Source of the DNA: Saccharospirillum sp. MSK14-1
GTDB taxonomy: Bacteria > Pseudomonadota > Gammaproteobacteria > Pseudomonadales > Natronospirillaceae
Length of the DNA stretch: 64,000 nt
Reading direction: 5' to 3'
Assembly: GCF_003054965.1 (NCBI RefSeq)
Contig: NZ_MIES01000033.1
Location: 1,054,001-1,118,000, forward strand
Under the pieces are notes generated by a model that was not told the DNA's origin, searched no databases, and was given only the letters and a program-made list of their open reading frames with translations. This document shows positions 46,322-55,590 of the stretch, piece by piece. The position numbers were made by a program, and so were the translations under genes. The stretch's first letter is position 1. Every line of letters begins with the position of its first letter.

Positions 46322-46344
46322 AACGATCCCAGGGGAGGATCGTT
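46322..46344 (-). other. Intercistronic hairpin between tRNA-Cys and tRNA-Leu
   Basis: AACGATCC (46322-46329) with its reverse complement GGATCGTT (46337-46344) and a 7-nt loop. It is likely a processing structure in the tRNA precursor, as there is no T-run. Confidence 0.5.
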
Positions 46345-46371
46345 GGTTTCCTGCCTGTGGTCAGGAAGAAA

Positions 46372-46445
46372 TGGAGGCTGGAGTCGGAATCGAACCGGCG
46401 TACGCGGAGTTGCAGTCCGCTGCATGACCACTCTGCCATCCAGCC
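46372..46445 (-). tRNA. tRNA-Cys (GCA)
   Basis: A 74-nt gene, acceptor GGCTGGA pairing with TCCAGCC, anticodon loop CTGCAAC (anticodon GCA), T-arm GCCGGTTCGATTCCGAC, encoded CCA. Confidence 0.96.
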
Positions 46446-46514
46446 TTAGAACCCGAAGGTTCAAACAATCAGCGCGTTGCTTTGCTGACTGACCCACCGA
46501 AATGGGATTTTTTT

Positions 46515-46589
46515 TGGAGCGGGAAACGAGATTCGAACTCGCGACCCCAACCTTGGCAAGGTTGTGCTCTACCACTGAGCTATTCCCGC
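46515..46589 (-). tRNA. tRNA-Gly (GCC)
   Basis: A 75-nt gene, acceptor GCGGGAA pairing with TTCCCGC, anticodon stem-loop CAACCTTGCCAAGGTTG (anticodon GCC), T-arm GCGAGTTCGAATCTCG, encoded CCA. The intact copy of a tandem pair. Confidence 0.96.
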
Positions 46590-46615
46590 AAAACTGGTTG
46601 TATCTGACCCGCTAT

Positions 46616-46695
46616 TGGGTCGCGAGAACTCGCGAGGCTACGCGCCCCGCCCCAACCTCGGTCAAGGTTGTGCTCTACCACTGAGCTATTCCCGC
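46616..46695 (-). pseudogene. Degenerate tRNA-Gly copy
   Basis: The first 36 nt, up to and including the 5' side of the anticodon stem, are identical to the intact tRNA-Gly downstream. The anticodon loop then reads TTGACCGA (8 nt instead of TTGCCAA). After the 3' anticodon stem and GGGG there is an extra CGGGGCGCGTAGCC, then TCGCGAGTTC matching the T-arm, which runs into a palindrome (TCGCGAG-TT-CTCGCGA). There is no matching 3' acceptor strand or CCA. It precedes the intact gene in the transcript. It looks like a broken duplicate. Confidence 0.8.
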
Positions 46696-46741
46696 AAAAC
46701 TGCTTGTTGCCTGTAACAACCAACCCAGACAACGCCGGCGA

Positions 46742-46770
46742 ATTCTAAGGGCTGGGATTGGCCCGGTCAA
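46742..46770 (-). promoter_or_regulatory. Promoter of the tRNA-Gly-Cys-Leu operon
   Basis: On the minus strand TTGACC (46765-46770), 17 nt and TAGAAT (46742-46747), followed by GC-rich sequence. It is 47 nt upstream of the degenerate tRNA-Gly, so the broken copy would be transcribed first. Confidence 0.75.
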
Positions 46771-46812
46771 TAATTTTCCTTTTAATTTAAGCACTTAGCC
46801 ATCAAGCCGGAT

Positions 46813-47370
46813 TTAGCCGACGCTTGGCTTCAGTTCGCTCCAGGCGGCGCGCAGGTAGACAACCATTGACCAGAGCGTCAGTACCGCTGAGACCTGCAAG
46901 GCGATCAAACCTAGTGTTGACAGGCTGGTGTGGGCATCGGGGTTCTGACTCAGCAGAACGACGATGGCGATCATCTGCAGCGTGGTCTTCACCTTACCCA
47001 GCATGTTAACCGCCACACTGGCACGCTTACCCAATTCGGCCATCCATTCCCGCAACGCTGAAATAACAATTTCACGGCCAATGATCACAATAGCCGGCAG
47101 TGTCATCCAAATGTTGCCGTGAGTTTCCACCAAGGCTACCAGGGCTGCGGCAACGATGAGTTTATCAGCGACCGGATCGAGGAAAGCACCGAAAGGTGTC
47201 ATCTGGCCTAAACGACGCGCCAGGTAACCGTCGAACCAGTCGGTTACTGCTGCGGCCGTAAAAATTGCGGCCGCTGCGATATATGCCCAGCTATATGGCA
47301 AATAATAGATACCGACGCAGACTGGAATCATGATGATGCGAAACAGCGTCAGGAGATTGGGAATGTTCAT
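46813..47370 (-). CDS. pgsA: CDP-diacylglycerol-glycerol-3-phosphate phosphatidyltransferase PgsA
   Basis: PgsA makes phosphatidylglycerophosphate, the precursor of phosphatidylglycerol and cardiolipin, at the inner membrane. The CDP-alcohol phosphotransferase signature DGYLAR-x8[10 protein letters not shown] (residues about 47-70) is complete, and the 185 residues contain several membrane helices. As in E. coli and Pseudomonas it follows uvrC and is followed by the Gly-Cys-Leu tRNA operon. Confidence 0.97.
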   Translation of the reverse strand: MNIPNLLTLFRIIMIPVCVGIYYLPYSWAYIAAAAIFTAAAVTDWFDGYLARRLGQMTPFGAFLDPVADKLIVAAALVALVETHGNIWMTLPAIVIIGREIVISALREWMAELGKRASVAVNMLGKVKTTLQMIAIVVLLSQNPDAHTSLSTLGLIALQVSAVLTLWSMVVYLRAAWSELKPSVG

Positions 47371-47488
47371 AGCGACCCTTAGTCAGACTGCCGACATTAG
47401 CCGACGGCTCATAGCTTGTTCAGAAAGGCTGCAAGGATTTCAGCTTCATGGCGGGCTGTAAAGTCACCATCGTCACTATTCCCCACTC

Positions 47489-49321
47489 TTAGCTCGAATG
47501 CAGGTGATCGTAGATGGTGTCCGCCAGCGCCTTAGAGATGCCTTTTACCCGGGCAATTTCTGCAGCGCTGGCTGCCTTAACACCCTGAGCGCTGCCAAAG
47601 TGTCGAATTAAGGCCTTACGACGCGTGGCGCCCACGCTGGGAATGTCATCCAGAATCGAGCCTATTCTCGCTTTACCGCGGCGACCACGATGACTGGTAA
47701 TCGCAAAGCGATGCGCTTCGTCGCGAATGTGCTGAATCAGGTGCAAAGCCGGACTGTGGTTGGGTAATTGGACCACCCGGTCGGGTGTTTCATAAAACAG
47801 GGTTTCCATGCCCGGTTTACGCGTTTCACCTTTAGCGACTCCCAGCAGCGGGATGCTTAACCCAAGCTCATTCATCACCTCACGCGCCATCTTCATTTGG
47901 CCTTTACCGCCATCGACGATCAATAAGTCGGGCAGCCGTGCGGCTTCTTTTTGCAGCCTGCTGTAGCGACGCTGAATGGCTTGCGACATGGCGGCGTAAT
48001 CATCGCCAGCGGCCACGCCCTCAATATTGAACTTGCGGTACATCGATTTGTTCGGTCCGTTTTGATCGAACACCACGCAGGAAGCCGTAGTGGCCTCACC
48101 GGAACTGTGCGATATATCAAAGCACTCCATACGCTCCGGAGCCGCTTCGAGTTTCAAGACTTCCTGCAAGGCGGCAAAACGCTGCACGATTTGTTGTTTC
48201 TGACTGATTCGATGTTGCAACTGTTCACGCGCATTGGTTTGCGCCAGTTCGACCCAGCGCGCATTACGGCCACGCACCGATGACGACAGACTGACTTTGC
48301 GCCCAAACTGTTCTGCCAAGGCTTTTTCCAACCAGTCTTTTTCGGTGACCGGTGTATTCAGCAGAATGGTTTGCGGACAATCATCGCGTGTGCGGCCCAG
48401 ATAATACTGCGCCAGAAAACTCATCATGATCTGAGTGGGCTCTTCATCGATACCCGGCTTGGGGAAGAAGCTCTGGCTGCCGAGCAAGCGCCCCTGGCGA
48501 ATCATCAGGTAGTGAACGCACAGCCCGGCTTCGCTGGCTTCCAGTGCGAACACATCAACATCACCCCGATCGGACGATACAAATTGCTGCTCTTGTACTT
48601 TGCGTAAATACAGCAGTTGATCGCGCACTTCAGCCGCCGCTTCAAAATTCAGTTCGCTGCTGGCGGTATCCATTTCCAGCTCCAGCGTTTCGATCAAGCT
48701 CTGGTTACGGCCTTGTAAAAAGGTCCGGGTTTTTTCCAGATCCGCCTGATATTCCTCTTCGGAAACGAAGCCGACGCAAGGCGCTTTACAGCGGTTGATC
48801 TGATACTGCAAACACGGTCGCTGCCGGTTTTGAAAGACGCTGTCTTCGCATTGGCGCACTTTGAACGCCTTCTGCAAAATTGCCAGGCTCTCACGCACAG
48901 CACTGGCACTGGGATAAGGGCCAAAGTACTCCGAACTGCCCTTGCGAGTACCGCGATGCACATACAAACCGGGCCAGTCACCACCGGTAGTCAGCTTGAT
49001 ATAGGGATAGGATTTATCGTCAACCAGCAAAATATTGTATTGCGGCCGATGCTGCTTAATCAGTGTCTGCTCCAGCAGCAGTGCTTCGGTTTCGCTGTGC
49101 GTGACCGTGGTTTCAATGCGCGCAATACGCGCCACCAGGGCGAGCGTTTTATTGTTCAGCCCACGACCACGGAAGTAGCTGGATACCCGGTTTTTAAGGT
49201 TCTTGGCTTTGCCCACATACAACAAGGTGCCCTCGGCATCGAACATGCGATAAACGCCGGGTCGGATGGTGAGGTGCTTGAGATAGGCTTTGTGGTCGAA
49301 GGGGGTTGCGGTGTCTTCCAT
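47489..49321 (-). CDS. uvrC: Excinuclease ABC subunit C
   Basis: UvrC makes the dual incisions of nucleotide excision repair. The N-terminal GIY-YIG nuclease domain (PGVYRMFDAEGTLLYVGKAK, about 18-37), UVR domain (near 205-240), the RNase H-like 5' nuclease with CFDISHSSGEATTAS and LLIVDGGKGQ, and the C-terminal helix-hairpin-helix pair (GSAQGVKAASAAEIARVKGI) appear in order. Length 610 equals that of E. coli UvrC. It lies 7 nt after gacA. Confidence 0.97.
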   Translation of the reverse strand: MEDTATPFDHKAYLKHLTIRPGVYRMFDAEGTLLYVGKAKNLKNRVSSYFRGRGLNNKTLALVARIARIETTVTHSETEALLLEQTLIKQHRPQYNILLVDDKSYPYIKLTTGGDWPGLYVHRGTRKGSSEYFGPYPSASAVRESLAILQKAFKVRQCEDSVFQNRQRPCLQYQINRCKAPCVGFVSEEEYQADLEKTRTFLQGRNQSLIETLELEMDTASSELNFEAAAEVRDQLLYLRKVQEQQFVSSDRGDVDVFALEASEAGLCVHYLMIRQGRLLGSQSFFPKPGIDEEPTQIMMSFLAQYYLGRTRDDCPQTILLNTPVTEKDWLEKALAEQFGRKVSLSSSVRGRNARWVELAQTNAREQLQHRISQKQQIVQRFAALQEVLKLEAAPERMECFDISHSSGEATTASCVVFDQNGPNKSMYRKFNIEGVAAGDDYAAMSQAIQRRYSRLQKEAARLPDLLIVDGGKGQMKMAREVMNELGLSIPLLGVAKGETRKPGMETLFYETPDRVVQLPNHSPALHLIQHIRDEAHRFAITSHRGRRGKARIGSILDDIPSVGATRRKALIRHFGSAQGVKAASAAEIARVKGISKALADTIYDHLHSS

Positions 49322-49328
49322 GCCGCTA

Positions 49329-49973
49329 CTATATCATTTCTTGCGGTTCCAACAGACCATGACGGATGGCCAAATGAGTCAGTTCCACGTCGCTGGAGAT
49401 ATCGAGTTTTTCGAAGATTCGGTAGCGGTAGGTATTGACGGTCTTGGGGCTTAGGCACAACTGGTCGGATATTTCCTGAACCTTCTTGCACGAGCAGATC
49501 AGTGTAGCGATCTGCATTTCCCGATCCGACAACTCCGCAAAAGGAGACGCCTTACCACTGAGATTTTGTAACGCCAGCTCCTGGGCGACCTTGGGCGAGA
49601 GGTACTTCTGACCGGCGTTGACGGTGCGAATGGCACGTACCATTTCGTCGGTGGAGGCGTCTTTGGTGAGGTAACCGGCGGCACCGGCTTGCAGCAGGCG
49701 TGACGGAAACGGGTCTTCACCACAGGCGGTGACGGCGATAACACTGATTTCAGGATACAAACGGTGAATTTTGCGAGTCGCTTCGAGGCCACCCAGACCG
49801 GGCATGCGCACGTCCATCAGGATGACATCCGGCTCCAATTCTTTTGCCAAACGGACGGCTTCTTCGCCACTGGCCGCTTCGGCGATCACTGACAGTCCCT
49901 CGATATCCTCGAGCAACCGCACCAGTCCCATTCGGACCAGATCATGATCATCGACAACGACCACCTGAATCAC
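49329..49973 (-). CDS. gacA: Response regulator GacA/UvrY
   Basis: A NarL/FixJ-type response regulator that, with sensor GacS/BarA, activates CsrA/RsmA-sequestering small RNAs. The receiver domain has the acidic pocket VVVDDHD (residues 5-11), phospho-acceptor Asp54 in LMDVRMPG, and Lys in YLTKDAS. The LuxR helix-turn-helix is ELSDREMQIATLI...LSPKTVNTYRYRIFEKLD near 148-195. It has 214 residues. The gacA-uvrC-pgsA order is diagnostic. The sensor kinase is not in the window. Confidence 0.95.
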   Translation of the reverse strand: MIQVVVVDDHDLVRMGLVRLLEDIEGLSVIAEAASGEEAVRLAKELEPDVILMDVRMPGLGGLEATRKIHRLYPEISVIAVTACGEDPFPSRLLQAGAAGYLTKDASTDEMVRAIRTVNAGQKYLSPKVAQELALQNLSGKASPFAELSDREMQIATLICSCKKVQEISDQLCLSPKTVNTYRYRIFEKLDISSDVELTHLAIRHGLLEPQEMI

Positions 49974-50096
49974 AGCACTTCCCCTTGGCTACTTACTGAC
50001 ATCATACGTCCGGCCTTCCAGGGCGCAAAGTCTCTTCGACTCAGGAACCATCCTTGGTTTGCAGCATAGTCAAAGCGCGCCCTTAACGTCCAGTAC

Positions 50097-51497
50097 TTAC
50101 AGATGTGACTCGGCATAAGCCGCCAGCCGACTGCGTGCTACGCCTTTCAAAGTCACCGTGCCAGCATGAGCAAAACCTTTGAAGCGTTCGCTCATAAAGG
50201 TCAGCCCCGAACTGGTTGGCCCCAGATAAGGCGTGTCGATCTGAGCCAGGTTGCCCAGGCAAATTACCTTGGTACCCTGACCTGCCCGCGTCACGATGGT
50301 TTTGATCTGGTGCGGCGTCAGGTTCTGAGCCTCATCGACAATCATGATGCTCTGCTGGAAGCTGCGACCGCGCACAAAGTTCAGGCTCTTGAACTGTAAC
50401 GGCACCTTGGCACCCACAAAATGCTGGCTGCTGGACGGATCGAAATCCTCAGCGTGCAGTGCTTCCAGGTTGTCGGTAAAGGCACCCAGCCAAGGCTGCA
50501 TTTTCTCGGCTTCGGTACCGGGCAGAAAACCGATGTCTTCGTCGAGGCCACGAGTCGAACGCGTGGCAATGATGCGCTTGTAGAGCTTGGTCTCCATGGT
50601 CTGCTCCAGAGCGCAAGCCAACGCCAGAATCGTCTTGCCACTGCCGGCGGCACCGTTCAGCGCCACCAGGTCGATATCCGGGTCGAACAGCAGGTGCATG
50701 GCCATGGCCTGATACAAATCACGTGGCGCCAGCCCCCAGGCTTTTTGGCGCATGAGCGAGCCCGTATTAAGAAGCTCCAGGCGCACCTGTGACCCATCGT
50801 CCGACAGGATGCGACCGGCGAATTCGCGGTCATCGAAGAAAAACTGATTAACGAAGAACGATGCGCCAAGCAGCTCTTCCATTATCCCTCTATCGACACT
50901 GTGCTCACGCTCACCATTAACGGTTTGCGGCGCCATCGCATCCAGCTTTTCCCAGAAACTGCCTTCAATGTGGTGGTAGCCGCTGGTCAGGCTATCGATG
51001 TCGGTGATCAGTTGATCGTTGTGGTAATCCTCCGACTCCAAACCGCTGCCGCGCGCTTTCAGGCGCATGTTGATGTCTTTGGTGACCAATATGACTTTGT
51101 AATCGGGTCGTTTAGCCTGCAACGCCAACAAATCGTTGATGATGCGGTTGTCGTTGATTTGCGTCGACAACGTGGCCGGCGCTTTTTCAATGGGTATCAG
51201 GATGGTCAGGGTGCCGAGCGGACCACCGGGAACCACGCGATGAATATCGACCCCCGCCATGATTTCGGTCGGACTGGCTGGGCCCAAAATGGCGTCGATG
51301 GTACGGACTGCCTGGCGGGCATCTGCGGCGATAGCGGTGTTTCCGACCTTGAGTTTGTCGAGCTCTTCCAGCACGACCATAGGAATGAGCACCTGGTGCT
51401 CTTCGAAATTGAAGACAGAATTGGGGTCGTGAATCAGAACGTTGGTGTCGAGGACGTAGATCTTTCGATCCGCTGGGTCTGAAAGGGTTGGCTGCAT
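50097..51497 (-). CDS. PIN-domain PhoH-like ATPase/RNA enzyme
   Basis: A 466-residue fusion of an N-terminal PIN nuclease domain (YVLDTNVLIHDP at 13-24; further Asp in VTKDINMRLKA) and a C-terminal PhoH-type P-loop domain with Walker A GAAGSGKTILA and Walker B SIMIVDEAQNLT. Similar YlaK/PhoH2 proteins have RNA helicase and RNase activity. The start at 51497 (MQPTLSDPAD) has AGGAG 7 nt upstream; a longer frame adds 21 unmatched residues. It lies 44 nt after the membrane kinase gene and may be co-transcribed with it. Confidence 0.92.
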   Translation of the reverse strand: MQPTLSDPADRKIYVLDTNVLIHDPNSVFNFEEHQVLIPMVVLEELDKLKVGNTAIAADARQAVRTIDAILGPASPTEIMAGVDIHRVVPGGPLGTLTILIPIEKAPATLSTQINDNRIINDLLALQAKRPDYKVILVTKDINMRLKARGSGLESEDYHNDQLITDIDSLTSGYHHIEGSFWEKLDAMAPQTVNGEREHSVDRGIMEELLGASFFVNQFFFDDREFAGRILSDDGSQVRLELLNTGSLMRQKAWGLAPRDLYQAMAMHLLFDPDIDLVALNGAAGSGKTILALACALEQTMETKLYKRIIATRSTRGLDEDIGFLPGTEAEKMQPWLGAFTDNLEALHAEDFDPSSSQHFVGAKVPLQFKSLNFVRGRSFQQSIMIVDEAQNLTPHQIKTIVTRAGQGTKVICLGNLAQIDTPYLGPTSSGLTFMSERFKGFAHAGTVTLKGVARSRLAAYAESHL

Positions 51498-51541
51498 AGC
51501 GACTCCTGATGAACAGTGGGTCGCGGTCTGTTTACCGCGTC

Positions 51542-53641
51542 CTACTCGGCGCTGGCCCACTTACGCAAGGCCTGCGCCATCTCACCCGCCGAAGCGTATC
51601 GCTCGTCGGGATTCTTCTTCAGTGCCTTGTTGACGATACGCACCAAGGCAACCGGTACTTCAGGGTTATGCTTGCGGGGGCTCTCCTGTTGAGTTTGAGT
51701 GATGGCGTACGCCAGACCCGGAAGGGTATCGCCGCTGAAAGGAAGTTGACCGCATAGAGCCTGGTAGAGCGTTACACCCAGACTGAAGATATCCGAAGCG
51801 CCCGTCAATGACTCACCGCGTATCTGTTCGGGCGACATAAAGGACGGACTGCCCAGCACCACACCGGTTTGGGTCTGATGCATCCCGGTGATGCGAGCGA
51901 TGCCAAAATCGGTCACGGTTAGTTTGTCGCCTTGCTCGTCGATGTAGAGATTCGCGGGTTTGATATCGCGGTGGATGATGTCGTTGCGGTGCGCGAAATC
52001 CAAGGCATCCGCAGCCTGGGCTATCCAGTTACACAGCGACGCCAGCGCCGGCGCCGGTTTATGCTCCAGCCGATCCGACAATGGCTGTCCGGTCAGACGA
52101 TCCATAGCGATATAGGCCAGTTCACGTTCTTCACCGACGTCATAGACGGTCACGATATTGGGGTGGTTCAGTCTCCCCGCCGCCTGAGCTTCCTGGAAAA
52201 AGCGCTGCTTGACGGCAGCGGCCTCTTCCATCGCCAGCGCATCCAACTGCACAACCTTCAGCGCCACCCGTCGGCTGATGCGTGGGTCTTCAGCTTCATA
52301 CACCACACCCATCGCGCCGCGACCCAGCTCACCCAGAATGCGGTAGCGACCGATTTCAGGCGCCTGAACACCCGCGGCCGTAGCAATAGGACGGGTCGTG
52401 CTGTTACCCCCACCAATGACCAGGGTTTGGTTCGGATCATTCAACGGTTTCAGTTGAGTCAGGCGCTGATCGATATCGCGGAAGCCCGGCGCCAGCTGAT
52501 TCAAACGCTCATAGCAAGCCAGCGCCTGTTCATATTGCCGTTTCTTCTCAAACCCCATACCCAACTCATACGTCAGCTCAGGGTCGATCGCCAGGCTGGA
52601 AGAACCATCCAGAAAACGTTGACCGGCTTCAGTTTTGCCATCGTCCAACAGATGCCGTAACCAATTCAGCGCCAACGCCTGATATTCGGCCAGCAAGTGT
52701 TCGCGTTGGGCTTCGCTTCGCTGCAAGCGGCGATGCCATAACACGGCCAGCAACAGCGACAATAAGGGGTACCACAGCGGCAACCACCAGCGCAGTGTTG
52801 CGGCTAACGCTACGTTCACACCCATCCAGACGATGGCTACCAAAGGGCCGGCCCAAACAGGGCGAGCCAGATAACGCGGCAACAACCAGGGTAAGGCCAT
52901 CGCCAAGGCCGCCAGCAGGCTCAACCAAAATGGCGTGATCAGATAAAACCCCTGCTGCAGTGCCCAGTGTTCACGCACCGCAGCCAACCCAGGGCCTCGA
53001 CGCTGTGCCAGCTTGGGAAAGGGTGCCGCGGTTAAGGGTTCGAACTCGGGTTCAGGCAGCGCGAACTCAGCCAGCAAAACAGCACCTTGCCAGTTCACCT
53101 CAATGTGCCGATTTGGACTGACCAACGTTTGACCGGGTTGATACTGCCAATCCGCCTCGTCCATCAGTGTCAGCTGGGCATCAAACAACAGATGATGATC
53201 GCTGCGATATATCAGCGATTTATAGCCATGGCGTGCTGGTTGCCAATACAGGTCAAGTGGCGTTAATGCCGGTCCAGCGGCAACGCTGGGCAAGGTAGGT
53301 TCCGTCAAGCTCGTTGCCCAGGCGGGCCAGCCAGTTGTCAGCCCCTGTTGCGGGGTCATCATCGGTCCCGAGACTGGACCCAACTGCCAGCCAGATGGCC
53401 AGACGACCAAGCTGCCATCGGGCACATTGGCAGGATCAACGACATAACGGGGAGGCGGTGCCGACGTTTGCCAGGACCAGGCGGTGGTCAAACGCAGCCA
53501 GCTTTGGTCCAATAACGCCCCGCCGGGAAAGCCGATCATTAACAGGAGCACGGCCAATAGCAAAGCCAGAGGCCAACTCAATAGAGACCGCAAAACCATT
53601 GAACGCCTACTGATCTGTTCCGCTGCGGATTGCTGAGTCAT
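51542..53641 (-). CDS. Membrane-bound Ser/Thr protein kinase with CHASE2-like sensor architecture
   Basis: A 699-residue eukaryotic-like kinase. The N-terminal helix (about 20-45) is followed by an extracytoplasmic region of roughly 190 residues, then three closely spaced helices (about 235-310), then a TPR-like unit (ELGMGFEKKRQYEQALACYE). The kinase domain spans 433-690: P-loop GELGRGAMGVVYEA, Lys462, HRDIKPAN with catalytic Asp559, DFG at 578-580, and SPEQ. All catalytic residues are present. One helix, periplasmic part and three helices recall CHASE2 sensors, but the domain is short and diverged. Start ATG 53641; a TTG six codons upstream is less likely. Confidence 0.88.
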   Translation of the reverse strand: MTQQSAAEQISRRSMVLRSLLSWPLALLLAVLLLMIGFPGGALLDQSWLRLTTAWSWQTSAPPPRYVVDPANVPDGSLVVWPSGWQLGPVSGPMMTPQQGLTTGWPAWATSLTEPTLPSVAAGPALTPLDLYWQPARHGYKSLIYRSDHHLLFDAQLTLMDEADWQYQPGQTLVSPNRHIEVNWQGAVLLAEFALPEPEFEPLTAAPFPKLAQRRGPGLAAVREHWALQQGFYLITPFWLSLLAALAMALPWLLPRYLARPVWAGPLVAIVWMGVNVALAATLRWWLPLWYPLLSLLLAVLWHRRLQRSEAQREHLLAEYQALALNWLRHLLDDGKTEAGQRFLDGSSSLAIDPELTYELGMGFEKKRQYEQALACYERLNQLAPGFRDIDQRLTQLKPLNDPNQTLVIGGGNSTTRPIATAAGVQAPEIGRYRILGELGRGAMGVVYEAEDPRISRRVALKVVQLDALAMEEAAAVKQRFFQEAQAAGRLNHPNIVTVYDVGEERELAYIAMDRLTGQPLSDRLEHKPAPALASLCNWIAQAADALDFAHRNDIIHRDIKPANLYIDEQGDKLTVTDFGIARITGMHQTQTGVVLGSPSFMSPEQIRGESLTGASDIFSLGVTLYQALCGQLPFSGDTLPGLAYAITQTQQESPRKHNPEVPVALVRIVNKALKKNPDERYASAGEMAQALRKWASAE

Positions 53642-53755
53642 TTGTTCGCTATATATCAACGTTGGCCAGTACTAGTGGTAACCTATAACGGATTGCCGCT
53701 TTCCGGACAAGCCAAAAAGAGGACTGCAGGTCCTAACGCAAATTGGAGTACGCAC

Positions 53756-54136
53756 ATGCCCATCCTGATGCAGGTCAACAACGAGGTGGTTCAACACAAG
53801 GTCGCATTGAACGGTCAGGACGTGTCCATTGGCCGCGCCGCCGACAATGACATCCAAATTGAAGACCGCGCTGTGTCTGGCCGCCACGCCCGCATTGAGT
53901 GGGTCAAAGCCGATAACGAACAAGGTGGTTTCTATCAGCTGACCGATCTGGACAGCACCAACGGCACCTTTTTGAATGAGAAACGGCTGCCTGAGCCCGC
54001 CGCTTTGCGTCACGACGACGACATTCGCATCGGCTTCGTCAACTTCCGCTACCTGGATGAAACCACCCAGGATTTCGAACAGACCGCCAAAATCCACAAA
54101 AGCTGGATCCCTGGCGTTTATTACACCAAAGATTAA
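53756..54136 (+). CDS. FHA domain protein
   Basis: A 126-residue protein that is essentially one forkhead-associated phosphothreonine-binding domain: SIGRAADNDIQIED with Arg27, SGRHARIEW with Ser41 and His44, and DLDSTNGTFLN with the conserved Asn. The start at 53756 (MPILMQVNN) has GGAG 8 nt upstream; the longer frame runs into the promoter region. It diverges from the Ser/Thr kinase, 114 nt away, and is its natural candidate partner, by inference. Confidence 0.92.
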   Translation: MPILMQVNNEVVQHKVALNGQDVSIGRAADNDIQIEDRAVSGRHARIEWVKADNEQGGFYQLTDLDSTNGTFLNEKRLPEPAALRHDDDIRIGFVNFRYLDETTQDFEQTAKIHKSWIPGVYYTKD

Positions 54137-54212
54137 TAGCCAGCGCCGGACACTCCGGCGCCAACCTGCCTAACCACTCAGTCCAACCGATTGGCCAACG
54201 CGGATTCTTACC

Positions 54213-55580
54213 TTGCAACGCATTGAACTCCCCTACGCTGCCAGCGCCCGCCCCTGGTTTCAGCACCTGGCCAATGAGCCCGGCGCTATTTGGTTTCATT
54301 CCGGGCAAGCGGATCCGCAACACCATCGCTGGGAATGGTGTTCAGCCTGGCCGTCTGAACGTTTTCGATTTCTGGGTCATGGTCAGGTTGAACACCGTCA
54401 TGGTCACCATATTGATCACATTACCGTCGACGACTTCAGCGATTTTCTGAGCCGCTATCGTCGCGACGGCGGTGCACCCGACCTGCCCTTCGCATCGGGA
54501 CTGGCGGGCCATTTTGACTACGATGCCGGTTTTGAATCCCAACAGATCGACAGCCGTCACACCGCCGAGCAATGTCTGGCCAGTGTCGATCGTTATGACT
54601 GGAGTTTGGTACTCGACCATCAGCAATCCAAAGCCTGGTTAATGATCCATCCGGATTGCCCGGCTGCGGTTGTGGTACAGCTAGAAAGGCTTAAAGCCAT
54701 CAAACCCGAGCGCGAACCTATCGCCACGAGTCCAGCAGCACCGTTGCAATGGCGTTCAATGATGACGCGCAATCAATACCAGCACCGCTTCGAACAATTG
54801 CAGCAACACATTCTCGATGGCGATATTTACCAGGCCAATTTAACCCGACAATGGCAGGCTGACTGCCCCAACAAAGTTGACGATTGGGCGCTCTATCAAC
54901 AGCTCATCGAACACGTCCCGGCCCCCTTTTCGGCCTATCATCGCGCCACCGATCACAGTCTGTTGAGTGTGTCACCAGAACGGTTTTTAACCATCGATCA
55001 TGGCGCCATCGTCACACAACCAATTAAGGGAACACGCCCGCGCGGAACCGATACTCAAAGCGATTATGAGCAGGCGCTGGCACTGCAAAACAGCACCAAA
55101 GATCGCGCCGAAAACCTGATGATTGTTGATCTGCTGCGCAATGACCTGGCACGCAATGCCCTGCCGGGCTCGGTACAGGTGCCAAAGTTGTTTGAGCTGA
55201 TGTCGTACTCCAATGTGCACCATCTGGTCAGTACCGTGACGGCACAACTGCAACCGCAAGCCAGTCCGTTAAAAGCACTCTTTGACGCCTTCCCTGGCGG
55301 TTCGATCACCGGCGCACCCAAGCGCCGCGCTATGCAAATTATCGATGAGCTTGAGCTGGCTTCCCGGGCCAGTTATTGCGGTTCAGCGTTTTGGTTCAGT
55401 GACGATGGCTATCTCGACAGCAACATCCTGATCCGCTCACTGGTGCGTCGCGGTCAAAGCGTAACCTGCGCTGGCGGGGGTGGCATTGTCGCCGACAGTG
55501 ATGCCGACAGCGAATACGCCGAAAGCGCCACCAAGGTTCGACAGTTGCTCGAAAGTCTGGGACGCGTTCAGGCTGATTAG
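54213..55580 (+). CDS. pabB: Aminodeoxychorismate synthase component I
   Basis: PabB converts chorismate with PabA-derived ammonia to 4-amino-4-deoxychorismate in folate synthesis. The chorismate-binding domain shows GDIYQANLTR, SPERFL, PIKGTRPRG with the catalytic Lys, DRAENLMIVDLLRNDL and FPGGSITGAPK. The Lys in PIKGT separates it from anthranilate synthase TrpE (PIAGT). It has 455 residues with a TTG start at 54213 and no clear ribosome site; no other in-frame start gives a full N-terminus. Confidence 0.93.
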   Translation: MQRIELPYAASARPWFQHLANEPGAIWFHSGQADPQHHRWEWCSAWPSERFRFLGHGQVEHRHGHHIDHITVDDFSDFLSRYRRDGGAPDLPFASGLAGHFDYDAGFESQQIDSRHTAEQCLASVDRYDWSLVLDHQQSKAWLMIHPDCPAAVVVQLERLKAIKPEREPIATSPAAPLQWRSMMTRNQYQHRFEQLQQHILDGDIYQANLTRQWQADCPNKVDDWALYQQLIEHVPAPFSAYHRATDHSLLSVSPERFLTIDHGAIVTQPIKGTRPRGTDTQSDYEQALALQNSTKDRAENLMIVDLLRNDLARNALPGSVQVPKLFELMSYSNVHHLVSTVTAQLQPQASPLKALFDAFPGGSITGAPKRRAMQIIDELELASRASYCGSAFWFSDDGYLDSNILIRSLVRRGQSVTCAGGGGIVADSDADSEYAESATKVRQLLESLGRVQAD

Positions 55581-55590
55581 CGGTGGAAAG

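Noticed and set aside
46616-46695. A second functional tRNA-Gly
   Set aside because: The anticodon loop has 8 nt, the variable/T region carries an insertion and no 3' acceptor strand or CCA is present.
54213-55580. Anthranilate synthase TrpE
   Set aside because: PIKGT carries the Lys specific to aminodeoxychorismate synthase, and pabB-thrH-cysH synteny agrees.
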